A stretch of 64,000 bases of DNA from Kalmusia sp. IMI 367209 (Eukaryota > Ascomycota > Dothideomycetes > Pleosporales > Didymosphaeriaceae), in assembly GCA_027946365.1 (NCBI GenBank), contig JAPEUQ010000017.1, positions 806,001-870,000 of the forward strand. Reading direction: 5' to 3'. Positions 48,290 through 59,511 of the stretch are shown piece by piece. Both the position numbers and the translations under genes were made by a program. The notes under the pieces were generated by a model. The model was not told the DNA's origin. It ran no database searches and was given only the letters and a program-made list of their open reading frames with translations. Every line of letters begins with the position of its first letter. The stretch's first letter is position 1.

Positions 48290-49252
48290 ATGTTAATGTA
48301 CCTCGGCAATCGAAGGCGCAACATCATGCAGACACAACAAACCCCGCGGCTCGCGCATGACTATTTTACGTTCTATCAAGAGAGCGCAGTGTTCCCTGAG
48401 CAGCTCAAGTTTCGTCGATTCGGGGCCGAATGGGCAAAGAAACTCTACGATGATGGAGAAGAGTTATTCATCATGAAGGAAGAGCTCAACCAAGGCATTG
48501 CGAAAATACGAACTAGGGAGGGCGGTAATTCCTTGACCACCCTCAGCTACCCTCGAAATCTTCTAGATCGAGATGGAGAACTACACAAGAAATGGACCAG
48601 ATACGAAGAGCGGCTGCGAGCTTACTGTCAGTGACATGTACATCTTTGTGAGAACCACCTGACCTCTTTAGCTAAAAACCTCTGCTTGTTCAATAACCTG
48701 TTCAAGTTGCCTGATCCTAGCACATATTCGAGTAGAAAGTTGGGAGAATTTCCCGATCTGTTCGCGAATGATACCTTCGGTCCGACCAACGAAATCCACG
48801 GCGCCACAGCATACCAAGATCCGGCGTCTCCCGATTTCGTCGCTGTAGTGGGTGTAGATTCCTCTGATGTCCTTACAAAACTGGCAATCGAAAACATCGA
48901 ATGGATCGATACCAAAGTTCTGAGGCGGCTACGCAAGTGGTTCAGGAAAAATACGCCTCAAACTCCTGGTGTCAGACTTTCTGCCGTTATCGGCTTCATG
49001 GATGCAATTGCATGCATCTTTGTTCCCTTGCTCTTGACAATAACAATGTTTGCGCTTGCTCTGATTCATCCAATCAATGTTCGCATCGCTGTCGTGGGAG
49101 TTTTCGGCCTCTTGTTTTCTGGATCCGCAAAGTTTCTCTCCGGTCGGGTTTCGCGTTCTTCGATATTTTCCCTGACAGCTGCCTTCTTCGCGGTCGCATC
49201 GGTTTTCGTCTCGACCACTGACAATAGTCTCTGCAAAGGGGGTCAAGTTTAG
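48290..49252 (+). CDS. DUF6594-family membrane protein (paralogue 2)
   Basis: Two exons (48290-48626 and 48672-49252) joined by a 45-bp GT-AG intron give 305 residues from the first ATG, or 293 from ATG 48326, which aligns better with the paralogue. The opening FYQESAVFPEQLKFRRFGAE is the DUF6594 signature. Three C-terminal hydrophobic segments follow (IACIFVPLLLTITMFALALI; IAVVGVFGLLFSGSAKFL; IFSLTAAFFAVASVFVS). A basic stretch RRLRKWFRKN precedes them. It is clearly homologous to the gene at 23723-24677, with the intron at the same codon position. Both copies look intact. Function unknown; a membrane-anchored accessory protein is likely. Confidence 0.85.
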
Positions 49253-52200
49253 CATTACATGCGGCCTTTGTGGTGGTTGATGAAGGAGAAGGAAGGGGAG
49301 GCGATGAAGAGCGTGGTACAACAGTGTGGCAGGTCAACCTAACCATTTCTGGGCACGCGCTCCAAGTAAGGCAACAATTTTCGGCTCGTCAATTAATCCT
49401 TCTCATACTAAGGCTTCGACTTGGCTCATGGTAGCTGGTAGATTTATGCATTATCCACCGAGCTCGAGGAGACAACTAAAGCATTCCACAATGCTCTACA
49501 ATTGCTCAACAAGTCAAGACGGTGGACGAGTTGCAATCCGCCTCTCAGTCAGGTTTCCAAATGCGAGAAAGAGACTATTGCAGTCATGGTATTGTTTGTC
49601 GAAACATCCTTTATTGAGACAAGAGCAGTGGATGAACACCCTACTTAGTGGACACGTTCTATGGCTACACAGAACGGCTACAAATCAGTCCCCAACTCTG
49701 ACTGTCTATCGCGTCGACTGCGCTGTGTTCATGCACGCTGGAATCATGGTAGCGCTTGCTAGATGGAATGGCCTAGAAGCTATCAAAGTCGATCAGCATC
49801 GCTTGGCTCCCCAGGATGTCTCCCGCTCCCGCTGCAGCGTCGCCGCGTCCGAAGATGTCCGAGCGGGCATATCGCGGACGCGCGACCCCCTTACCCGAAG
49901 GAAATCCTGCCCAAAACAGCACAGGAGCAAAACAATAGCGCTCACCGCCCTTCGTTTCACCGGCTACCAGAGCGAAGGATTCGATAACGCTCGTATTAAC
50001 ATACATTCGCTAGCCCTGTCAACGATCATAGCATGGGTAGCTGCAAGCAACTCATTCTGGCAGGCTTTCGTGCCGCGCAATGCACCATCTAATGCGTGGA
50101 CATGAGTCAAGGCAAGAGCATCTGGGTTGGTGGTGGGTCGCAGCGCTCTGAGCGAGCGATTCTAGGAGTAGACGACGAGAGGAGACGAGAGCCTTGTGGA
50201 CAGCCTAGGCCAGTATAAAAGCATCATCCTGCTGCCACCTGCAATACACAAGGGATCACGAGGACTTTTTCTTCACTACAAAGTACGCAAATTTGCATTC
50301 ACCTGCCTAATAGACGAAGATGGGCGCACACCTTCTGCAGCCGACAGAACTAGTCCTGGAGCGCGAACCGATATTTCGTACAAGGGCTCCGCTGCCATTG
50401 CGTAAGCCTCAAATCTGCGTCTTGTGAACCTGAGTTGATGTAACTGATAGCACCCATTCAACCTCCACTGCAACCCGAGACACAAGGAAGCGATTCGCCT
50501 ACCCCTTCACATCCGCCATCAGACCAGACTACAACGGTTACAGCTGGGTCTGGAATGCGCCCTTGAATTCACAGGAAAGGTGCATATGCTTCTCTCGAAG
50601 ACAGAGCTAGAGGCTGAGTATGAAAGCAAGTTGTGTGGAGGGGGAGTTGCGTATCGTACGATGGGGTAGCGCATTGGCAAACGGCAACTTGTTATGAGAC
50701 CTTTAACAGGCAACTTTCACTCCGTTATCAATAAGCCTCTTTCAAGATATAAACAACATGACCTGTGCCAGAGTGCAACTCTTACCCCGATCACCGTAAA
50801 GATACGGCCTTGGCGCGTCCGCGTAGAGATGTAGCAAATTCTCTACACCCCTCACTCTCGCGAGCCTGTTACAATATGAGCTTCAAACTGACTATAGATA
50901 AATTTTGTATTGAAGCCCGGAGATCCGAAATATCTTTTCGTAAATGAGTTATTTCGGTGAGGATGCGCCCGTCCGGTATCCACTTAGCAGGCTGTTTTTC
51001 TTTTACAAAGCTTCGGTAGGGGGTCACAACTATTTTGAATTGAAAACTTGAATATCTCTTCTTTGAAGACAATTACTAATAGAATGAGGAAGGGCGAAAT
51101 ATGAATGGAGTACGTATTGATGATCTATCTACTGAGGAAGAGTGCTACTGCATAGGTTTCTACCATGACCTAACGTCAATCTCCTCATATAGTTTTTCAC
51201 AAACACTAACAAAAGCCGACATGTATCTGACTTCGTAGCACTTGCGAGACTTCCCTAAGCTATCTCGAGTTCTTTACGCTCGGCATGGTTCCACTGGAGT
51301 GCGTTGAGGCCACAGCAGTGTCGGGCAACAGCGCATTGTGAAAAGATAGATACACTCAATACATATGTTCTTCTTTAATTACGAGTGGTCGTGCAAGGTA
51401 TGGTTTCCAACAATACCTCAGTGCCATCCGAGCGTCTACCACTCCCTCCAAACGACAGATCGGAGGGTCGTGAAGACAAGCTTCTGCCATCCTCCATATG
51501 CCGCCCGTCCACCTTATTCCAGTAATAAATTTGTAGTGAAGATGGTACGGGTTATCCCCTGATTTGTGAGAATGTGGGAAGGAAGCGTGCCGCTCGTGGG
51601 GTATGTAAGGATCTCGTGGGATGCGCGGATCGTTCGAGCGCGGGGGGATTCGGTGTCGCCGAGGCCAGCGGTCGGACGGCGCAGCATCTATAATGAGGGC
51701 ATGTGAGACTCGGGTAGCAAAGTAAATTCAGTCTCTGGATTTGGTATCTTTCTACGTTTGATCGGCGACGAGTAGGCTCGTACCTCACTTATAACCTTGA
51801 GCAAATTTTTTCGCGACCCGAGAAAAGATTTTATGTGCCGGTAGTGTATAGTATAGTAGAGATTAAATTTTGTTATGGCGAGCCCTACGGAAGTTCATGA
51901 AAGAAAAAAAGAGCAGTGTCTCTGGTGTAGGCTTCAGGACACCGGATCGAAAAGGCATTCAATAAGAGCCAAAGATCGTGTAAGTAACGTGAAGCACATT
52001 GTGCAGGAAAATTTCATTTGTTCCCCAAAACCAACCACTCTTCCAGGCCGCTGTGTTATGTCCTTCCGCCTTGTTGAGAGGCCCGTGACCTGCACGGCCC
52101 ATGTTCACGTCAGAGCAAGCAGCACATCTCTGCCCATTTATGCTGTTTTTAATGAAGGCTCATTAACGATTTATTGGCTGTAAGCGAGGTGGTGGCTGGA

Positions 52201-53006
52201 TTGGAGACATCTATGAGCCTGCGTTTATTATCGTCGATTTCGATGTAAACAAACAAAAGCTGAAACTCGCGTATTAGGCTGACGACGCGCACGTACAAGA
52301 AGCGATCACGAAAGGCGCCAGAATTATTGACGTACAGACAAGCTTCTCATTCTGTTCTGCAATTCCTGATTAGCATGCTTCGAATATGTAAGCCGGTCAA
52401 GATGGTGGCTACGTCTTACGCGTCTTCACGCTCGCTACGAATTACACAATCAGGTAGCCTGAAAACCCCTCCTACCCTCTGTACAAAGGGCAGGGACTCA
52501 CACTAAACACTCTGGTATTCTTCATCGCGCTTAGACAGAGTAAGACGCCACCAAAAACACCGACTAGATTGTCAAACGAGAAATGATGTTAGAGTAAGCT
52601 CAACATTATTGATGCATGAGATCTACAACCAGCACTATCTGAACTTTTCTTAACATACTCTGCATTGATACACCCGAAAGAACATTAAGAACCCGTGGGT
52701 CAAAGCAACTAATCGCGAAACATTATACAAATACCAGGTACCGAACGCTAAGATGCTAAACGCCTTCCCATCATGCCCTCGTACATGCATAACCGATGCA
52801 ATTTCCAACGATGCGCCATCCGCAATGCTCGCTTCATATCCTCCTTCACCACTGGTCCATGCCTGAACGCGGATGATATTACAGTAAGCCTCCAGTAATA
52901 CATGAAATAGAGAAAGAAGAACCAAACGAAAGGCCATGCTATGCAAAAGACAAAAAAGTACCATAAGCAAACGACTAACACTCACAGAGATCCACAACCT
53001 ACTACC
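49253..53006. other. Gene-poor tract with one unexplained long open frame
   Basis: A plus-strand frame is open without a stop for about 259 codons (49326-50105), starting at a GTG. A minus-strand frame inside it (about 49773-50006) has more protein-like composition (RYCFAPVLFWAGFPSGKG). I cannot assign either to a family and do not call a gene. From 50.1 to 53.0 kb no frame stands out; the sequence is A/T-richer with short Ser/Arg translations. Confidence 0.4.
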
Positions 53007-56000
53007 TTATTCTTTACCTACCGCCGCCTCCTCCGCAGGAGCCTCCACGCCGGTCTGCGTTTGCGTCGCCGTCGTCGTATCCCACGTCCCTGCTTCTACA
53101 CTTTTCCTCTTCTGGCTCCTTAACGAACTCGTCCGACTTAATTGCGGACTCTGCCCTGCAAGCGGACTATTCGGATACAACCCCTTGATTGCTGCGCTGC
53201 GACTCTCGCATAAGTACCTGCTGCTCCTCCCAGTGCTTGGTCGCTCGGTGCTCTCCGTGCGGTCAGACGCGGTTTCGCGGGAGCTGCGTGTGCTGAGGGA
53301 GTAGCCGCTTGTGCGGCGGGCGGTGTCGGGGCGTTCTTTATCTTTATCCTTATCTTGGGGGGTAGACTTGGAGGAAGGATCCTTGGGCGCGTCTTTGGTG
53401 GAGGCGTGAAGCTCCTCATCGGAAGGTCGCGAGCGTGCGGAGCGCCGAGAGGAAGATGTTCGGCGGCTGCGGTGGGAAGATAGGGCGTCAATTTCGTCGA
53501 TTGCGGCGAACAGCGGAGAGACGGGTCGCGAGGGTGTTACAGCGCGCGAATGTGGTGGGGTTGGGAGATTGGAAGCGGAAGGGTCAAAGGGTGGGATTAT
53601 GGCGCTCTCGGTTGGTGCTGGTGGAGGAGGAGCGGGTGTGTCTTCATACTCTGCTGCTAAGACGGCTAACGAAGCAGAAGGTGCGAGGATGCTCTCTGTG
53701 GGCGCTGGGAGTGGTGGGGCGTCTGCAGAGGCACTGGGTTCAGCCTCAGAGTGAGCGACCGTGCCGACTTCTGTGGGTTCTGGGAGTGGAGGTGCGTCTA
53801 TGGGTGTGTCAAAGTCGATGGGGCCCGGGGCTGGGCGTGTGTAGGGAGTTTGTGAAAACTCTGAAGGGGTGGGTTTTGGTGACGATGGGGGGCTCGGTTG
53901 GGTTTGGGTGTGGAAGAGGGGGTGGTGAAGTCGAAGAGCGGACTGATAACTTGTCGGATTGAACAGACAAGGATGATTTCGATCGGATCGATGTTCTCTT
54001 AGGAGGCACAGGTGGTGGAGTTCTAGATCGGATAGATGTCTTGCCCGACTTGATCGATGTGGGCGAAGTTGGTCGGACAGAAACACGATCTACATCTTTT
54101 GTGAATTCAGGTGGGGGTGATTTTGACCGAACCGACGCTTTCTCTAGAATGGGCGTAGGAGGTAAGGAAGTCCTAGGAGCGGGCAACAGAGGCGGTGGAA
54201 AGTCAGCAGCAGTCGGAGAAGCAGCGGTGGTTGGTGGCAAACCTGCTGCTTTAAGTTCCTCCGCCCTCTGCACCACCGGCTCTGCGTCGTCGTATAAGGC
54301 CAAACCATAATGGTATATACATCCTTCATCAGGCTTCTCATTCTCGGAGTCGCGGAAGTTCTCGTGTTTCGGCTCGCGATAGATGACGGGGAAGAGGCGG
54401 AGCAATAGCTTCGGCTTTTCATCGGACGGTGCTGTAGTTCCGACAAGCGACGGGATTGGGGTGCCTTCTGGGTTATGCGATGGCCAGAATTCGGGTCCTA
54501 TGAATTCGTGTTCTTCATCGTGTACAGCAGGCATGGTGGCGGAAATCATTTCTCGCTCGAGACGAGCGAAACGCCAAGTTTCAGCAGCGAGCTTCACAAT
54601 ACGTTTTACTGCAATCTTGATACCTTCTTCCTCCTTAGGATCAGCAAAGTGCTTGATGGCATTGACAATCTCTTCTACCACGGTACCAGCAGCTGTATTG
54701 ATGCGCTGTTTAGCACCACTGCTAGTAAACGCGGCGAGGAGCGTCTGTTGGCGCCATATAGCCTCCTTGCGCGTGCTCTTGTCGCGGATGTGGTTACTCA
54801 TTGACAAAAACAAGGAGTCAGCTTTGTCATATCGACGACCCAAGCTAAACAAGAACGGGCCGAAGACACGGTAGGTAACAAGTTTGGAGACCGTGTGGGC
54901 TACATAGGCGGCACGCAATTGTCTGAAAACATTAATTAGCTTTTTCCATCCTTGGGAAATGCGGCGTACCTAGATGAAGAAGTGTCTGCCAAGAAAGAAG
55001 GTATGTGAGAAGGGATTTGCTGCAAGTCTTCAGTTGGAGGAGTGACGGGAAGGTGCACAAAGTGGGTCACCGCAAGATCTAAGATCTGCTTTTGAAGCTG
55101 TGTAAAGGATACTAAACTGTTACGTAGTCAGCGATGGTCAACTGTGGTACGCGGAGTGGAAAGAATGATGAAGATTGCATTACGACCAGGAAAATGCTAG
55201 CGACCTGTATAACCTCTTGACCCAACCGGAACAGCAATATGCACAAAACAAGGATACGAACCCTCCAAAATCGACGACAATAGACACCATGGCAGACTTA
55301 CTAATAAGTATCGCCCTTGCTCTTGATTTCTGCGATATCTCCGTATGATTCCATTAGCTTCTCCAATCTCGACTTCTCACTCTCCAAATTAGTAGCAACG
55401 CTCTTGATGATCTGTTTCTCCTTTTCGTGCTCTAGCTTGAGCTCATTGTATTGCTTGAGGAGCTCTTCCTTTTCTTTGATCAACTGCTCCGAAAGCACCT
55501 TGTTTTCTTCCGCCTTCCGATTAGCTTCCGCATGTAACTCAATCCATGCCTTGTCGGACTCGTCCTTAATCTTCTTATGCTGCCCCTCTAATAAAGAACG
55601 TTGCTCCTCCCAGCTCTTGCGCAGACTCTCAATGTCTTCGCGATGCGCTTGAACTAGAGTGCCTCTCTCTTTCGCCCAAACTTCCATAGTCTCACGCTCA
55701 CGCTTGAGTGCCTGCTCGCAGTCGAGCTGGGATGCACCTAGCTTGTGCTCAAGTTCCTTTCGCAAGGAGTCGAAATTGGCTTCTCTCTCCCGCTGCTGTC
55801 GCTGGTGCTCGGATCTTAGCTCGTCCTTCTCCTTGACGTACGCGGCAGCAGCTTCCTGGCGTAGGCTCTCAGCCACTACATCAGCCTCTTTGAGCTTCTT
55901 ATCAAACTGAATTGCCAAAGCAATCTTCTCTGCATCGTTTCTAGTAGTGGTAGTAGTCTTCCACTCTTCGAACTCCAGCCTGGTTTTCGCAAGCTCCTCT

Positions 56001-58528
56001 GCGGATGTCTTCTCGAGCGTTGTATGCACTTCTTCCAATTCCTTGTATTTACCCTCCCATGACTTCAGCGCAGAATCAAGGGCGACTTTGAGTTGACCTG
56101 CTTCTACTCTGAACTTTTCGGTCTCGACGAGTTGGTCCTTTAGCTCTTTTACTTGTTCCTCCATGTTCCCGACCTCGAGGCGTAATCTGCTTGCTTCAGT
56201 GGAATGCTTGTGTTCCATGCTAATGATCCTGTCCCTCATTGTTTGGAGTTCTTCGTCTTTGACGCGTAGCTTTTCCTGCTGCTCGGCACTAGCTCGGCGA
56301 AGCAACTCCTCTCGCACGCCAAGCTGACCATGTGTCTCCTTATATCTAGCTAAAAGGACATGCAGGTCGGGTATTGCTTGCGCTATTCTTGAAAATACAT
56401 CACCCGAATCGTCCTCGATCGCAGAGCCATTCTCGATTGCTGGAAGACCTGGAGGGTAATCTCTTGAACCCAAAGAATCATGGCGTTGAGGTGGGCTGTG
56501 GCCATTGTATGGGCCGTAATTTGGTGGGACGTGGCTCCAGCTTTCTTGATACGGGGATGAAGCATGTGATGGAGGCCCATAAGGGGGGAATAGCCCTGAT
56601 ACCCACTGGCCTGACTCATGCTGTGACTATGGCTTGGGGCGTGACTGGGGGCGTGGTAATACGGTGGGGCAGCGGGAGGATAGTGTCTGGGATGGTGATA
56701 TTGTGGAGGAGCTGGAGGTGGTGGAGGATTTGAATAATGCTCGGCTGGTACGCGAGATGCGAACAGTGGTCGGGAGTGGGACGGAGGGTACGATCCACGA
56801 GATGAGTCACGAGATATTGTTTCGCCTCTTAACCTGGGCTGTATTAAGGCTGAATCGTCATCGTCGTCATCGTCGTATAAAGGCGCGCGCCGGGGTCGTG
56901 CTCTAGTGATGGGTGGCGTAGGGGCTGGTGGTCTATCTTCCTCGATTGCTTGATTGACCCCGACGGGCTTAGATGTGGACTTGGGGAGTGCGGAAGGCTC
57001 TGGTGGGCGTTCAGTTGTTGTAGATCGGGGTGAGGCTGGAGCGGGTTCCGGGGCACTTGGCGGAGGTACGGGCGATGCTGATTTGGATGCGGGTGGGCTT
57101 CCTGGAGTCGGGATGGGTGATGCGGATATGGGTAAATCCGCGCTTTTTGCTTCAATTGGCGAAAGAATAGGTGAAGGAGGTTGAGGAGTAGGCAGGCCCG
57201 GGGCCTCTGCAGGTACCGCTATCGGACTAGGAGCTTCTGGAGCAAATGCTACTTCTGGGGCAGGCGGTGCTTCAACAGATGCTGATGTCGGCTGAGGTTC
57301 AGGTGCAGGTTCTGATCGTGCTGGGGTGTTTGTCTCAGGATGTAGTTCTATTGGCGTTTCCGTCTCAGGCTCGGGCTCTTTTACTGTATCAGGTGCAGGG
57401 TCCTCTTCTTGGTGGACAAGGAGTAGCAGAGAGAGGCGCACTCTCAGCGGAGGTCTCTGCTTGCGCTTCGATAACCGGCTCTAATGCAGGTGAGGGTTCT
57501 TCAGTGGCTGAAACTTCCGTTTCGGGCGCAACGATGACTTCAGGCACAGCTTCAACGGCTTCAGGCGGCTCAGATAACACCGGAGTCGCCTCTTCAGCAG
57601 GTGTGGTTATTGCACTTTGATCCTTGCTCTTCTTTCCCTTCTTCTTACTCTTCTTAGAAGATTTTGAAGGCGGTGTCCAATCGTCAACAATGGGATCTTT
57701 GGTTTGAAGAGATTGAGGTGGCACTTCTTCAGTCTTGGGAGGCTCTGGCGCTTCTGGTGGTATTTGGCCGTCCTTTAGAGAGTCAGAAGGAGGCTCTACA
57801 GCTTGTTCGACTTGAGCTTCTGCTACTGGTGTAGGTTGATCTTCTGAAGATTCGCTAGAGTTTGTCTCCGGCAAGGCCTCTTCCTCTTTCGTCTCGGTGA
57901 GCGCGACAGGAGGTTCTGGGGCTTCGACGATCAATGTAGGTTCTTCAAGCTTTGGCTCCTTTTTGCCCTTCTTCCCTTTCTTCTTCTTGCTACTGCTAAC
58001 CGCTGCAAACGAGCCCCAGTCGTCGTCCGCGGGTGGTGCGGTGTCTACTTTTGGTGGATCTTCAGTCGGTGCTTCAGCGATAGCTCCACCGTCAACTTCT
58101 GGGCTTGGTGCCTGGGTCAGTGTCTCTGGTTCAGGTTGTTCCACTGATTTCCCTTGCACTTCGGTTACGGGTTCGTCCGGTGCGCTTGCACTCCCTTCAG
58201 CTTCTGGAGCTGCTTCGATTTTTTCTTCCTCTTTCGGAACGCTCGTCTCCTCCTTTTGCTCAGTCTGGGCTGCGTCTTCTACGGCTGGCTCCTGAGTGGC
58301 TGACTCTAACGTAGGCTCCTCCACAGCCTTAGGTTCAGTTGGCGAATCCAATGACGGAGCGCTATCGTCCGGTATCGAATCAGCCGGCGCGGTTTCGGGA
58401 GACAACGGTAACGAAGTAGGGACAGCAGGGACAGCAGGAATAGGCTCTTCTGGTGCTACCTTAGGACTTGGTGGCGGAGAAGCCCACTCGGCTGCTTTCT
58501 GATTCTTCTTGTTCTTCTTCTTCGCCAT
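53007..58528 (-). CDS. Very large coiled-coil protein with Lys-rich and Pro/Ser-rich disordered ends; several apparent single-base frameshifts
   Basis: One gene fits: exons 58528-55302, 55116-54970 and 54922-53007, introns of 185 and 47 bp, 1762 residues if three single-base changes are allowed (near 57418, in G6 at 56583-56588, in G6 at 53887-53892). The N-terminus MAKKKNKKNQKAAEW opens an acidic, Pro-rich disordered region with two repeats of DDW followed by Lys/Gly-rich SSKKKKGKKGKK-type motifs. A Pro/Tyr-rich part leads to a roughly 320-residue coiled coil. The splice gives KSKGDTYYLVSFTQLQKQIL, then a conserved globular region with RRYDKADSLFLSMSNHIRDK and KQRINTAAGTVVEEIVNAIK. The tail is Ser/Pro-rich with repeated SVRS units. 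I recognise the globular part from unnamed fungal proteins but cannot give a function. Separate genes are unlikely because splice phases link all blocks. Confidence 0.75.
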
Positions 58529-59511
58529 GTTGGCAGCTGCTGTGGTCCCTGTTTATAGCGAGGGAGGGGACCGGAGGGTCGCTTGCTTAAAATGTTTGCC
58601 TCGCACAGTGACTCGGAGAAGGTGTAAAGATGAGGCTAAGCGTCCGCTTGCGTGGCACAACAACGGGAGAACATGTAAAGATGCGCAAACAGCGCAATAA
58701 GGGCTATATACGGATTACTGCGCAGAAAGGATTTAAGAGCCGTGCAGGGCGACGACACGGACTGGAAACGCCAGTTGGTCCAATGGGAGAGCGCCAGCGA
58801 GTAAGGAGATGCATATCAGTGTTAGCAGACTAATCTATGCGCCCCAATTGAATCGCATGCGGCCTCCGACTACAGGCAAGAGTGCACGTGTGGGCCGTGG
58901 AAGAGCAGCTGTCGCCCCATCTTTTCGTCATTGAGCCACGACTTGGAAGCAGAATGGAGCGCGGGACGGACGGGACTAAATGGAGAGGCTGGAGAGGTGC
59001 CATGATGGATCACTGAACGGTAAACTGACAGACAGTTGGGCGTGGCATGAAGTCTCGACATCAGGCCCCCATGCAGAAAATGCATGGTGCGCATGCGTGG
59101 AGGCTTTCGGTTGGTTGCACATACATGGTGCCGCTGCATCCCCGGTAGCCGAAACGTTCAAGCACACACCAGCCTCACACAATAATGACGAGGGGTCGTC
59201 CGAAAGGCGATGCGGTGTGAAGTGGGCTCGAGCGCGATGAGTTGGCATGGCCCCTACCAACACGCGAAGTAGCGCAAGCACAGGCCGGACCTTGGGCCGT
59301 CACGTGGACACGCTCCACCGTCACGGCGTCAACATCGCGCCAAGGCGACGGATCTACCTTCCTCCGCCCTGCGACGCACCGACGCAGCTCCCTCGCTCGA
59401 CTGGACCAGCTGGACCAACTGCACACGCCCACGCTCGCGACCACGGCTCTCTGTGCACCTGCGGATCGAGGATGATCTCTTGCCTCGCCCAACCGTCACA
59501 GTCGAGGCGGC
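58529..59511. promoter_or_regulatory. Divergent promoter region (coiled-coil giant / RAD17)
   Basis: 983 bp separate the two start codons. Short frames here are Arg/His-rich and unsupported. No specific site, such as an MluI cell-cycle box (ACGCGT), was noticed. Confidence 0.4.

Noticed and set aside
49326..50105. Calling the 259-codon frame a gene
   Set aside because: It starts with GTG, shows no domain, and a minus-strand frame inside it is at least as protein-like.
55117..55301. Splitting the coiled-coil giant into two genes at this gap
   Set aside because: A perfect GTAAGT donor and the ACAG acceptor at 55117 join the frames in phase and give the family-like KGDTYYLVSFTQLQK junction.
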